In this document: positions 20,259 through 30,875 of the stretch, in pieces
Position numbering within the stretch: position 1 is the first letter of the stretch
Layout: each line of letters opens with the position of its first letter
Source: Teratosphaeria epicoccoides
Lineage: Eukaryota > Ascomycota > Dothideomycetes > Mycosphaerellales > Teratosphaeriaceae
DNA: 64,000 bases
Direction: 5' to 3'
Assembly: GCA_021401465.1 (NCBI GenBank)
Contig: JADDMT010000016.1
Span: forward strand, 62,001-126,000
Program-made: the position numbers and the translations under genes
Notes under the pieces: generated by a model
The model's database searches: none
What the model saw: the letters and a program-made list of their open reading frames with translations, nothing else
Told to the model about the DNA's origin: nothing

Positions 20259-21962
20259 TCACCGCCTCCCTCCACCCCTCATATCCTCCCTCGCCACCTC
20301 GACCCTCACCCGCCTCCCCCCAGCCCGCACGCCATCCAGCTCCCTCACCGCGCCCCTCGCCTCATCGCTCCTCCAAAACTTCACAAACGCAAACCCGCCA
20401 CCCTGACCACGGCCCTCCTTCACCACGACCTCCTGCACCTTATCCGCGCCAAACCCATACTCGGCGAAGAGGTCGCGGAGCCAGCCTTCGGTGCAGCGCG
20501 GGGGCAGGGGAGAAACGTGCAGAGTCTTGACGCTGGGGCGGAGGGGGCGGGCGCGGTCCGGGAGCGTCGGGCGACGCGCGATCGGCGTGCGGGGCTTCTG
20601 CTCGCGACCGTCCTTGGAGCCGTCGGGCGGGGAGCGGGGGTCGCGGGCGTAGTAGGCGGGCTTGAGGGACGAGATGGCCTTCTTTTTCGCCGCGGCGGCT
20701 AGCTGCTGCTCGTCTGCGGACGCGGCCTCCGGGCCTTCGCGGTCCGTGGGAGCGGCGGTGCTGTCAGGAGGGGAGTCGAGCTTGGCGCGCTTGTCGGTGT
20801 GCTCGATGGGGACTCCGTCGTCCTCGGCGTCGACTCTGCGCTTCTTCGCCAGAGTGGTGGCGGCAGGGCTGGCCGCGGCCGTGCCGCTCCCCAAGGACTG
20901 GAAGGTCGATCGCTTTTGTGGGGCCGCTCTCCGAGTCCGCTTGAACGGGGGCTCGTCGTCCTCATCGTCGTCTTCGGCATCGGCGGCAGCGACCTTCGCG
21001 GCACTCTTCGCCGGAGCGACTCGGTCGTGCTTGCGCTTGGTTCCAGCTGGCGCGGCTACTGCTTCGGGGATAGTGGCATCCTTCTCGGTGGGCGCCTGCA
21101 CCTTGCGCTTCTTGGTGGCCGCAGCCGCTTGCTCAGCCTTGGTGGACGCCTTGCGCTTCTTGTTCACCCTCGTCGGCTCCTCGAGAGCTTCATGGACTTC
21201 CTCCTCGACATCCTCTTCCTTCGGCCTCTTGCGCCTGTACGTCTTGCCCTGAGATTCTGCCGCCGCTTGCTTGACGTCTTCCGGGTCAGGAAGATCATCG
21301 CTGTTGAGGTCATGCCTCAGCCACACCTTCACGCCCTCAGCCTGGTACGCGTCAAGCACGACGTCCAGCTGGGCCCTGTACTTCTTGAGAGCGCTCACCC
21401 CTAGACCTTGTGACAGCATCGCGCCATCGCGGTATGCCTGGTACCGCTTCTCGAGGTCGTGCAGCTCTGTTGTGAGCTTGCGGACAGTCATTGGCTTCTT
21501 CTTGGCTGCAGGTGCTGGTGTGGATGTGATGCTCCCACTCGGCTGCTGAACAGTGACCGATGCCTGCCCCTGTGTGGCAGATGACGCGCTTGTCGTCACT
21601 GGAGCGGGCACACTTGTTGCCGGGCTTGCTTGCTTCTCTTGCTCCTCGATGTCTTTCATCGTCGCTTCCAGCTTGTTCACCTTGTTCAAGGCTGGCTCGA
21701 GAAGGCTCTTGAGCCCTCCGATCAGATTGTTGACATCTCGCTGCTTCGCCATCCAGTTCAACCGGTCGTGGTAGCCGTAGTGTCGGAAACTGATCTGGTT
21801 CTCTTTCTCGAGCTTGTCCAGATCTCTCTCGGCTTTGCGGATGGACTTCTCAAAATCTGCAACCTCGCCCTTCGCTCTCATGAGATTGCCCAGGACCTTG
21901 TTGCGATCCTCTTTCTTGGGCATCGCGCGGTTGGCTTGGGTGCTGTTCACACGGAAATACAT
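20259..21962 (-). CDS. RRM-domain RNA-binding protein with N-terminal coiled coil
   Basis: A 567-residue protein. Residues 14-115 are strongly charged and helical (GEVADFEKSIRKAERDLDKL), a likely coiled coil; a second ATG at 21923 (MPKKEDRNK) may be the true start. The middle (120-470) is a long disordered stretch rich in Ala, Lys, Pro and acidic runs with several nuclear-localisation-like basic clusters (KKRKV, RRKRPK). The C-terminal 90 residues are an RRM: RNP2-like KTLHVSPLP, helix 1 CTEGWLRDLFAEYGF, RNP1-like GGGFAFVKF, and a closing GGRRVRVEVA strand. It is probably a nuclear RNA-binding factor. I do not recognise a named orthologue. There are no introns. Confidence 0.75.
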   Translation of the reverse strand: MYFRVNSTQANRAMPKKEDRNKVLGNLMRAKGEVADFEKSIRKAERDLDKLEKENQISFRHYGYHDRLNWMAKQRDVNNLIGGLKSLLEPALNKVNKLEATMKDIEEQEKQASPATSVPAPVTTSASSATQGQASVTVQQPSGSITSTPAPAAKKKPMTVRKLTTELHDLEKRYQAYRDGAMLSQGLGVSALKKYRAQLDVVLDAYQAEGVKVWLRHDLNSDDLPDPEDVKQAAAESQGKTYRRKRPKEEDVEEEVHEALEEPTRVNKKRKASTKAEQAAAATKKRKVQAPTEKDATIPEAVAAPAGTKRKHDRVAPAKSAAKVAAADAEDDDEDDEPPFKRTRRAAPQKRSTFQSLGSGTAAASPAATTLAKKRRVDAEDDGVPIEHTDKRAKLDSPPDSTAAPTDREGPEAASADEQQLAAAAKKKAISSLKPAYYARDPRSPPDGSKDGREQKPRTPIARRPTLPDRARPLRPSVKTLHVSPLPPRCTEGWLRDLFAEYGFGADKVQEVVVKEGRGQGGGFAFVKFWRSDEARGAVRELDGVRAGGRRVRVEVAREDMRGGGRR

Positions 21963-24477
21963 CTTTGGAAGTGCCTAGGAGAGAGCTTTGGCAGGACGGA
22001 CTCGGTGATGATGGTGTTGGATGGTCTTGATGTCGGGAGCCAGGTTCGATCAGAAGTGTGTGTGAGGCGGGTGTGAATGGTGTATGCTCGAAGCGGCCTT
22101 TGCGGTCTGCTGTGAGCTGTGAGAATCTGTGTCTATCGCTGGTGAAGCGGCGGACGAATCAAAGTCCCTGACCGTGTTGATGGTTTGTTGATCGAGAGAT
22201 GAAAGTCGCCAAGAATGTTTTTGAAAGTCGTCGAGTCGTTTAAAGTCTCGAAAAGTGTGAGAACGCGACGCACTTTCACAAAACAATCTGTTGTCCGACA
22301 AAAGCCGAATCCGAGCCATTGACAAAAATGGAAGGAGCGGAAGATCACTCGACCAATCAGAGTCGCGCAGAGCGACTGCCAGCTACCCTTCCGAATAAGA
22401 ACAATAATAAGTTCCACGATGACGGTAGCAGGCGATCAAGGTCAGGCGAATTGAGTAGGCAGACTCGATTGCGCAATGGTGTATATAGAATGCACGGATG
22501 TGGATGTGAAAACCTACGGCACTATCATCTTTTGCAGGAGCGTGGACTGTCCGAAGGTAAGAATGAAAGACAAAGAAAGCAAAGCGCACACTTGGCTGTC
22601 TGAGACACTTGACCGAAAATGAAGGATGAAGTCCAGCTTGAGCGGACCTCTTGCCTTGCCGCTACGAGCTCACACAGTCATCGCGTCGTTTGAATCAAGG
22701 CAGACTGACCTCGCATCGTCCTTGACAGATCCGCCGCACAAGCAGGTCGAGATGAGAGTGGAAGGGTCATCTGGCTGAGCCGCTGCAAAGCGTGTGATTA
22801 TGGGACAAGCCTGTGATGCGCTGCACTACAACAGTGCAATCTTGAGCTGTTTGCTAGGAGGTGTCCGGCCTGGCGCTTTGCGCTGCAAAGGCATTTCAGC
22901 TGAAAGTCTTGATCGCAGCGCTGGAGTTGTTGAGACGGTGTCGCTCGTTCATGTTTGAGCTCCCTGTCGTAGTCTCAACTTCACTCGCTAATGTACTGGG
23001 TATCGTCAGCGCTCGACGTTGTCCGGAAGCATCACGCCGATTGTTCCATTGTCTTGATTCGGCCAGCACTCACGGCTAGCAGGATGCCAGACCACTGTGA
23101 GTTTTGCTGCTGATCAGGTGTTGCTGCTGCATCGTCGCTTGCCATAGCTTTGGAGCATACTATGGTTTGGCGGGAAGATTGCGAATTGCTGTGATCCTCT
23201 CACCGGCCAGCGCAGTCTGAAATGCTCGATGGAAGGCGGAGATCTGCAGGAACTCCATGACCGCGCAGTTTGTCGCTGACTGGACTACATCGATACATCT
23301 CGGAGCTCTTCCCGTCCTGTCTGGTACGGAACTCAGGCGCGTGCACCCGTATTCCACCTTGCGCCGCTAGTCAAGCCCAGTCGTGGTTGCACAGATGCTC
23401 AGGAAGACGAAGTCCCACAATGACATCTCCTAGACACCTGCAACGGGTGTATACAGCGACGAGACTACCTGACGACCGGGCCTTGAGTGAGAGTAATCCA
23501 TCACAGTGAGTGAACGGCCACATGTCAAAGATAGCGTGGTCTCGTGACCGATGGACGCCCGAGACGCTGGCAGATCTCGGCAAAGTCCTGGACTGGTTCG
23601 GTCGCACAGACACCCCAGAGATGCGTACACACCGGCGTGCGGCTTACCTTTCCAGGAAGGCGCGGAATTTGGACACGTGCGAACATGCGGCTGCGGTCCT
23701 GCGGATCCACGCGTCCGGTGCATCGGCTCCTGCAGCTAAGAATGCTGGCTCTCGAGTCTAGCCGCGACGGAGACGCGCTTGAGAACAGACGTTTCTGGTT
23801 TGTCTGAAGGGAAGATCTGCCAACGGCTCTTGCGACAAGAGATGCAGGCGGACGAGATGGTGCCGGCAATGCGATGCCGAGAGGGACCAGGTTGATCTGT
23901 CCCATGTCAGCATCGTCGGCAGCTTTCCAAAATCTACATGAGCCGAGCTGGGCAGAGCGCGTGAAGCGCCCGGCGCGATGGGATGTGCCAGCGCGAACAT
24001 GGCCCTTCACGGCTGTCATGATCAGCGCGCGCCGATCCCTGGCCCTGCGTGTTGGCGAGGTTCCTTGGCAATGAGCATCGCATGCTGGCAGACCGGTTGT
24101 CGGTGTGACACGGGCGGGGGAGGAAAGTCTTGCCAAGCAGCAACGGCGTGGGCTGTCGGGGCGCTGGAGACAGACAGAGATGTATCACTGATCATCTGAG
24201 ACGTGTTCCAGCAGGACGCGCGGGCGGTGCCATTGTGCGAAGCGGCGTGGGTGTCCTGATTTGGCGGCGTGCATGGATGGCATCCGGCGGTGATAGATAC
24301 ACAGCAGCTCAACACGAGAATGGATCTCGTTGGTCGCGCGCCGGGCCGCAACAGCGCTTCCATGTCGCTGGGAGGACAAACAGCCGCCCCAACAGCGGGG
24401 CCTCGGCGGTGCCGCGAGCAGTTGGCGATGGATGGAAGGAATATACAGACATGTCGATCGATCAACAAGTCAAATGA

Positions 24478-24583
24478 CCATTCACCATTCACCATTCACC
24501 ATTCCCAATTCACCATCACCATTCCCAATTCACCATTCACCATCCCCAATTCCCAATTCGCCATTCACCATTCCCAATTCGCC
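24478..24583. repeat. CCATTCA/CCCAATT short tandem repeat array
   Basis: About 105 bp made of interleaved 7-8 bp words (CCATTCA and CCCAATT or CCCAATTCG), repeated more than a dozen times. Confidence 0.85.
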
Positions 24584-24678
24584 TTTTCACATTTCACCTT
24601 TCTCCCAGACCTCGCATTGGCTCGGGACACAGAGCCGGTAGCGAGACGTGCAGGAAGCAGGCAGCCAGGCTCTTCAGC

Positions 24679-24857
24679 ATCCACCAGCATCCACCAGCAT
24701 CCACCATCTCACACCATCATCCACCGGAACAGATATCAAATACCACCACCAGGCATCAGCATCGGGGCTTCCGGCTGCCCTGGACACCGTCTCCGCCACT
24801 CCGCCACTCCGCCTTCCCGCCACTCCGCCTCCCCGCCACTCCGCCCTCCGTCGATCC
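24679..24857. repeat. CATCCACCAG and CCGCCACT repeats
   Basis: A 10-bp CATCCACCAG repeat (about three copies from 24679) is followed by a CGCCACTC-type array (24793-24846). Both are imperfect microsatellite-like tracts. Confidence 0.7.
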
Positions 24858-24929
24858 TGTTCCTTCCACTTTCTCCGCTGAGCCAAGCAACTGTCCTCGT
24901 TGCCCCGCCTAAAGTTTGGCCACCCTTAC

Positions 24930-25035
24930 GCATTCATTAATCATTATCATCATATTATCATTATTACTACTATTATTATTATTCTTATCATTATTATTAT
25001 TACTACGATTTGGATTTGGATTTTCATTATCATCA
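24930..25035. repeat. ATT/ATC trinucleotide-rich tract
   Basis: An AT-rich stretch of mixed ATT, ATC and ACT triplets in the sequence leading to the ras gene. Confidence 0.7.
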
Positions 25036-25460
25036 CACGCACATCGACATCGTTTGCGACGATTCGATCCGGTCGGCGAACCCATTGCACCCTGCGACAG
25101 CTCCGCGCGGCTCGTCCGTACCGAGACCCCGTGCCGCTGCGAACACCTCGATCTTCCGCGCTCCTTATTGCTTTTCACCCTAATTTAGCCCCAGCCGGCA
25201 GCCGGTCCGCGGACAGGGTGTGCAGCGTGCTACACAACATCACAACCGCCGTGGGACCGCTGCCACCCCGGAGCCGTACGCAGCGCTCCCCACTACTGCA
25301 TGTGTGCAGCGTGCTCCAGAGCACTCCCGTCGTAGAACTCATCGCAGGAAAAATACAGAAGCGGAACCAAGTCCCTGACCCCCGCCCCAAATTCTCCTTT
25401 GCGAGCTTGTGCCTCCGCACATCCCGCCCCGGCCGAACTGAGCGACACCACGCAGCAATC

Positions 25461-26284
25461 ATGTCTCACGGCAAGATGACCTTGTACAAGCTGGTGGTCT
25501 TGGGCGACGGCGGAGTGGGCAAAACAGCGCTGACCATCCAGGTACGTGATGGGAAGAATCGGAGAGCCATCTCCGGCGTGGAAGAATGGAATTCACCACT
25601 GATCCCCCCCGCGCGCAGTTGTGTCTGAATCACTTCGTCGAGACCTACGATCCCACCATCGAGGATTCCTATCGCAAGCAGGTCCAGATCGATGGGCAGT
25701 CATGCATGCTCGAAGTGCTGGACACCGCGGGCCAAGAAGAGTACACGGCGTTGAGAGATCAGTGGATCAGGGATGGCGAGGGCTTCGTGCTGGTCTATTC
25801 CATATCATCGAGATCATCCTTCACGCGGATACAAAAATTCCATCACCAGATTCAACGGGTGAAAGAGGCAGCATCGGCAGGCTCCCCAACATATCCCGGG
25901 TCACCATTGTCACAAACCATGGGCAGCTCGACCCTGGGACCGGCCCCCGTCATGCTCGTCGGCAACAAGTGCGACCGAGTCACAGAGCGGGAGGTCTCGA
26001 CGCAGGAGGGAAGCGCACTGGCGAAACAGCTGAACTGCGACTTTGTGGAAGCCTCGGCCAAGAATTGTGTCAACGTCGAGAAGGCCTTTTACGATGTCGT
26101 TCGACAGCTGCGGAAGCAGAGAGCGAGCGCCCCACGCGAATCAGGCAGAGGTCGCACGCACTATGAGGAAGTCTACCGGCCGAAAGAAGGCCACAACGAC
26201 CGATACTACCCGTCCAGCAGAGGGTCGAGACGAGACAGGCATCGCTCGTCCAAGTCGAAATCGTCGAAATGCGTTATCTTATGA
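25461..26284 (+). CDS. ras2: Ras-family small GTPase (Ras2/RasB type)
   Basis: Exon 1 (25461-25541) and exon 2 (25619-26284), over a 77-nt intron (GTACGT..CGCAG), give 248 residues. G1 is GDGGVGKT (residues 15-22), the effector loop YDPTIEDSY, G3 DTAGQEE, G4 NKCD and G5 SAK. The C-terminus is basic and Ser-rich and ends in the prenylation box CVIL, so the protein should be membrane-anchored. Between alpha-3 and G4 there is an extra Pro/Ser/Gly-rich segment of about 20 residues (SPTYPGSPLS and on). Such an insert is known for Ras2/RasB proteins of filamentous ascomycetes and separates them from the RasA/Ras1 type. In those fungi RasB affects hyphal growth and branching. The Gln in DTAGQ is intact, so normal GTPase cycling is expected. 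Confidence 0.92.
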
Positions 26285-27045
26285 AAACAAGCATGGTCCG
26301 CGGCAATCTGAACTGCCGGCCGCGCAAGCGCAAGCATCATTGCAGATCTGGTGGGGCTGGGATGGCGCTGAGACGGCGCTTGGCTGAACACACTTTCTGG
26401 GCGGGCAAGGGTCCCCCGTGGCTGGAGCTGGGGATCGTGGTCCGTGGCCACGACCGGAAACCCGTGCACTTGCGCCCCCACGTGCAGCGAGGCGGGCCCA
26501 CGGGGGTGGGGGGGAAGGGGAAACGGTCTACAGCCATGGACTTTTTTTTGAAGATAACCGCTCGTCTCAGACTGAAGCCCCGTAGTGAGGGGTCCCCGCA
26601 ATAATAATGCTACGGCTGGTTGAAGTGGCTTATCGCCATCGCTCCTGGCCCCCCTCCCACCATCCATTGGAGGAAACCGAACGACCACAGAGAGACAGAG
26701 AGAGAGACAGAGAGAGAGGGGGGAGGTCCTGTGAACCGTCAATTCGGAAGGGCAAACCACCCAGCATCGGGGAGAAGACCTGGGCGGAGGATTTCGCCCA
26801 CAAGCAGTTTTGCACGAGGCGTGGGACAATAATCGCAGCAGTCTCGTGCGGCAGCGGGTGCGGAGGGGGGGGCGCGTCGTTCCTTGATGAGTAGAGCGGC
26901 AGGTACGACGCCTATTCTCTTTTTTTTTGGTTTTGTTTCTACACTGCCCAGGATGTTGGGAAGGCCCGCTCGCAGTGGATTTCAAATAGTAAACCTTTGG
27001 ACAGAGAGGGAGACCATAATAATCAGATCTGAAATAATAGTCGCG

Positions 27046-27083
<38 letters not shown>

Positions 27084-27325
27084 ACAGTCCAGGCTCAGAT
27101 CTTCCCATCCCCTGGTGAGTTGTAGCTGAGAAAGTGGCTAAAGCTCACGAAGCATGCAAGGTCTTGTGTGGCCACTTTCGCACATTATTCTGTTCCACAC
27201 CGGAGGGAGGGTGACCAGTGTGCACTCACTCGGCTGGCTCGTGCGTGGAAAAAGGATCGGGATCAGACAAAAAAGCACACTGACTACGGACGACCCTCAT
27301 CACGAAACTGTCGGCCTTCTATTCG
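26285..27325. other. intergenic with GA and TA tracts
   Basis: Convergent 3' ends of the ras gene and the MFS gene. It contains a GA-rich tract (26688-26722), several G runs, and a (TA)n microsatellite at 27049-27079. No gene is seen. Confidence 0.45.
27049..27079. repeat. (TA)n microsatellite
   Basis: An uninterrupted TA dinucleotide run of about 30 bp. Confidence 0.95.
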
Positions 27326-28543
27326 TCATGGATCTCCGTTTCCCCTCTGCCGTCGCTTCCGCTCTGCGTCCGCCCGCCTCCTTTCCGCCTTCCGCTCCGC
27401 CCGCTCCTTCTTCGCTCTCCGCCACTGCATGCCGTACAGCATACTCACGATGGGCGCCGCGAGCGACAGCAGCAGTAGCAGCGCCCACGTCGTGTACGCC
27501 CAGCCGTTCCCCATGGCATCGGTCATGGGCGTGACGGCGGCGGTGGCGGCCGCGCCGAGCAAGCACCGAACGAGATTGTTGGCGGCGGTGGCGGTGGCGG
27601 GCTGGCCGGAGTAGAGGTCGACCATGAGGATGGTCAAGCATTGCGAGACGCCGATGACGCAGAAGCCGAACACGAACAAGATGACGGCCGGGCCGGCCAG
27701 GGAGGCCTTGTGGTCCATCGTCCAGCCGTAGCCGATGAGCGCGGCGCCGGCGAGGACGCCCAGGGGCACGGCGATCTGCAGGCGCGCTTGCTCGATGGGG
27801 AAGGCGGAGAAGTCCGTCTGGCGGTTCTTGCGCATGGGGAAGTCCAGCCGCTTGGCGCGTCGGCGGTAGTTCCAGTCGACCAGCTTGCCGATGGTGAAGA
27901 CCGAGGCGACGCTGCCGGCGCCCATGGGAAGGAACATCAGCGACACGTCGAGGTCGTCGAAGCCACACAGGCGGCCAAAGGCCAGGGACGCGCCGGTCGA
28001 GAGGGCGTAGAAGCAGGAGAGGGCCAGGCCGATGGAGAGGAGGAGGATGGCGGTCTCCAAGTCCGCCAGGACGATCAGTGTTCCCACCGGGTTGGGCACG
28101 CTGATTTTGTAATTCTTCCTCAATTCGGCCTGCTTCTCGCGGTCGACGGGTATGCCTCTTTTGGCTCTGTCCTGGAAACGCCCCATGTCGGTCAGGTTTG
28201 GCAGCATGCGTAGGAACAAAAGCGCGAAGTAGTTGTTCTGCAGCGACAAAGCCAGGTTCGCGATGATGTAGATGGTGAAGCAGATGAAATACGCCGGGCG
28301 ACGGCCTGCCTTGTCGCTGAACCCCGCAATCATCATGGGCGCCAGGCCTTGCACGATGAGGTAGGTGGTGACGGTCAGGTTGACCCGGGAGCTGGAGACA
28401 TGCAGGGAGTGTGCGATCTGGGTGAGAGCAGGATAGTAGATGGACCCGGTCATGGGCGAGAAGCAAGAGGCGAACGACGCGGCAGCGATGAGAGCGCGCT
28501 TCTGCGATTTGGTGAAGGCGGAGTAGTCTTCTTTGGCAAGCAT
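27326..28543 (-). CDS. MFS transporter of the DHA1/Qdr type with an internal deletion
   Basis: A 405-residue open frame. N-terminal helices match drug:H+ antiporter-1 proteins of the yeast Qdr/Dtr group: TM1 (SFASCFSPMTGSIYYPALTQ), TM2 (VNLTVTTYLIVQGLAPMM), motif A region GFSDKAGRRPAY, TM3, and the start of TM4 (NYFALLFLRML). Directly after LRML the sequence jumps to DMGRFQDRAKRGIPVD and NPVGTL, which in the family belong to the central loop before TM7. About 100-110 residues (rest of TM4, TM5, TM6) are missing with the frame kept. TM7-TM12, including ATAANNLVRCLLGA, are present. Family members are about 500-560 residues. Transport activity is doubtful. Upstream sequence suggests an older, longer N-terminus (separate entry). 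It could be a decaying gene. Confidence 0.75.
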   Translation of the reverse strand: MLAKEDYSAFTKSQKRALIAAASFASCFSPMTGSIYYPALTQIAHSLHVSSSRVNLTVTTYLIVQGLAPMMIAGFSDKAGRRPAYFICFTIYIIANLALSLQNNYFALLFLRMLPNLTDMGRFQDRAKRGIPVDREKQAELRKNYKISVPNPVGTLIVLADLETAILLLSIGLALSCFYALSTGASLAFGRLCGFDDLDVSLMFLPMGAGSVASVFTIGKLVDWNYRRRAKRLDFPMRKNRQTDFSAFPIEQARLQIAVPLGVLAGAALIGYGWTMDHKASLAGPAVILFVFGFCVIGVSQCLTILMVDLYSGQPATATAANNLVRCLLGAAATAAVTPMTDAMGNGWAYTTWALLLLLSLAAPIVSMLYGMQWRRAKKERAERKAERRRADAERKRRQRGNGDP

Positions 28544-28804
28544 GTCCGGTGCCGGGCGTTCTGTCGCCGGCTCTGGCTCTCGCTCCGTGGGGCGTGCCTG
28601 CTCCTTCTCTGCGCCGCGGTCATCGTCCGTCCCATCCTCGATCGCGGGATCGCCGGGACCTTCTGCTTCTGCTGCCGCCGACGACGGGTCCAGTGCTGGG
28701 GCGTCTCCATGGGGATCAGCCCGCGTTTAGCCAATGTGGAAACGGGTCCGCGGTGGTGCATCCCGCTGGGGGCCGATCAGGGTGTCGGTGTCGGTGGCGG
28801 ACAT
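28544..28804 (-). other. former N-terminal coding part of the MFS gene, interrupted by TAA
   Basis: Reading upstream from ATG 28543 in the same frame, codons stay open and acidic (Asp/Glu/Pro/Ala-rich, as in cytosolic N-termini of this transporter family) up to a TAA at 28729-28727. Before that, 25 more codons lead back to an ATG at 28804 (MSATDTDTLIGPQRD). One stop therefore separates a plausible original start from the present frame. No convincing intron removes it. Confidence 0.4.
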
Positions 28805-28882
28805 TCAGTCCTTGACGTGCGTGGGTGCGTGGGTGCCGATGTCGGGGTGGGCCGAGGTCGGAGAGCTTCTTGAATCTTGGTG

Positions 28883-29058
28883 GCTCCATATTGATGACGG
28901 AATAGCTCAATATTGATGGTTGAGTGGCTCAATATGGATGATTGAATGGCTCAATTTGGACGATTGGAGAGCCCCATATTGATGATTGGATCGCTCAATA
29001 TTGATGACTGAATAGCTCAACATGGATGATTGGAGAGCCCCATATTGATGATTGACGG
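28883..29058. repeat. 22-bp minisatellite, eight copies
   Basis: Units start every 22 bp at 28883, 28905, 28927, 28949, 28971, 28993, 29015 and 29037, with consensus GCTCAATATTGATGATTGAATA. Variant GCCCCAT units recur at copies 5 and 8, so higher-order duplication of a 66-bp block is likely. Confidence 0.9.
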
Positions 29059-29298
29059 TGTATCACCAGAAATCGTGCGCTCCGTCATACCGCATTTCCC
29101 TCTGTTCAACTGTCGTGATGAGAGCCAAAAACCAAAGCCGCACTGGCGACCTCCGACGTGTCTCCCAACCGGCCGAGTCGCCAAAACCCTTCACCAGCAA
29201 CATCAGCCTACATCCCCTCTCCATCAATCTGACAATTGTCACTGCCACAAATAAGAATAGCTCCGAGACCACGTAGAGCACAGCCAAGCCTCGTGAAG

Positions 29299-29769
29299 AT
29301 GTCGGCCAAAACTGTCCAACGTCGCACCGCCGAAGCGCTAGTGCAGGCCTTCAACGCCATGGACGTCGACAAGATCATCTCGTATCGCACCCCCGACTGC
29401 CAACGGATCATCCTGCCCGCCTCTCTCAACCACCCGCCGACAGACAACCAGCAATACGAGACGAGTCTCCGGAACCTCCAAGCCATCTTCAGCAATTTCG
29501 AGCTGACCATCCAGGACGTCGTCGAGGACGTCATCGCTCGCCGCGTCGTCATGTACTTGCGGGCCAGAGCCGACACGGAGGCCGGCGAGTACGTCAACGA
29601 GTACATGTGGACCCTCGACTTTGACGAGCGCGGAGAGAGCGTGGTGCGCTCGACGGAATTCGTGGATGCCGTCGTCAATCTCGAGTTCTGGCCGAAGCTG
29701 GCGGCGGCGATGCGCGAGCATGCTCAGCAGCAGCGCCGTCCGACTCCGATGGACGGGCGGGAGGAGTGA
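29299..29769 (+). CDS. NTF2-like / SnoaL-like fold protein
   Basis: A 156-residue protein started at ATG 29299. An N-terminal helix (RTAEALVQAFNAMDVDKIISYRTPDCQRIILP) is followed by a predicted sheet with ATFDxxx-type strands (FELTIQDVVEDVIARRVVMYLRARADT, YVNEYMWTLDFDERG) and a closing helix (FVDAVVNLEFWPKLAAAMREH). This is the layout of small NTF2-like proteins, which in fungi range from polyketide cyclase-like enzymes to ligand-binding proteins. No catalytic residues can be assigned. There is no signal peptide. The 22-bp minisatellite lies just upstream. Confidence 0.7.
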   Translation: MSAKTVQRRTAEALVQAFNAMDVDKIISYRTPDCQRIILPASLNHPPTDNQQYETSLRNLQAIFSNFELTIQDVVEDVIARRVVMYLRARADTEAGEYVNEYMWTLDFDERGESVVRSTEFVDAVVNLEFWPKLAAAMREHAQQQRRPTPMDGREE

Positions 29770-30875
29770 ACGCACGACATCCCGCAGAAGAAGAAATCAA
29801 GAATCTGTGATTCGTCACTGATAGCCATGAATCATGGACGGCGACGCTGACACGATCGCTATCAATACGGTATGGTCCCCCGCTCCGCCAAGATCACGCG
29901 CCAAGGCACCTGACCTGGGAGCTATGCGCGTCAGGATAATCACAATCTCCTGAAACTCACGCGTCTCTGCCAGCGTGCGGCACAGCGATCGCAGACGCGC
30001 GACTCGCTCGTCCGGCGATTGTGTCAGCGGTGGGGGAGGCCGACCGGGTGACGACAAGAGGGGTGTGGGCGGCGGGCGGCGCACGTGGCCTTGTCATCAG
30101 GGTTGACCGTGGAGAGAAGGACGAGCTCGATGTCCATCGTGAGACTTACTAGGAGGGGGCGGGGATGTTGCTTTTCCGAGATTGCTGGTTCGGAGATGAT
30201 TGGGATCGCAGATTGTGATTTGACGCGCGACGGACCAGTAGTCATAAGTAGGTGGACGCGTAGCTCCACTTCGGCAAGCACGACGTACATAGCTGATCTA
30301 TTGCTACATGACCGGGAGGTGCAGATCTCACAGATACGTCGCGAGTCCGACTGTATGATCGACTGTGCAGATTGTCCGAAACCGCAAGCGTCTGCCTATC
30401 CACACCCAGTCACAACAACCCTCCCTCCCCCCCCTCACGATCACACAGCACCAATCTCTCAATCTCGCCGTGAATCCCAGTTCCGGCGGATCGAGGGTTC
30501 TGTAAAACTACACATCTCTGAGGAATGGACGTCATTCCTGTGTTCCACAACACCTAACCCTTCCACCAGGGGCCAATCGGCCAAACTGAGTATGATGAGC
30601 ACGATCGCGCGCGATTGCTCTTCAAGCCGTCGTAAACCTCCTCGTGATTAGTAGAAACTCCCCAGCCGCCAGATATGCGATGCCGCGACGACGCTTCATA
30701 GGGCCTTGAGGTAGGCCGTGGCGCAGGCTCTGAGAAAGAAACTCTGGGGGCCAGTGAGTGAAGAGGCGGAGGCATGGACTTGAGGCCGCGAAGCCGTCGT
30801 TCACCTGCAGCCCAGTCTCGAGTGCGCAACAAGCACAGTGTATCTGAATGGTGCTGTAGACCCAAACGTGCATCC
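29770..30875. other. intergenic, no supported gene
   Basis: About 1.1 kb between the convergent ends of the NTF2-like gene and ALG9. Frames at 30085-30651 and 30554-31201 lack protein-like features; the second overlaps ALG9 antisense. Confidence 0.4.

Larger units (their letters stand above)
21963..25460. other. gene-poor 3.5-kb stretch, RRM gene promoter to ras leader
   Basis: No reading frame here has recognisable domains, a signal peptide or consistent splicing. The right part (24478-25030) is a series of simple repeats listed separately and may be upstream or 5'-leader sequence of the ras gene. A tiny or non-coding gene cannot be excluded. Confidence 0.4.

Noticed and set aside
27300..28466. 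Minus-strand frame of 388 codons overlapping the MFS gene
   Set aside because: It is the MFS gene read in another frame: His/Arg/Pro-rich with no membrane segments.
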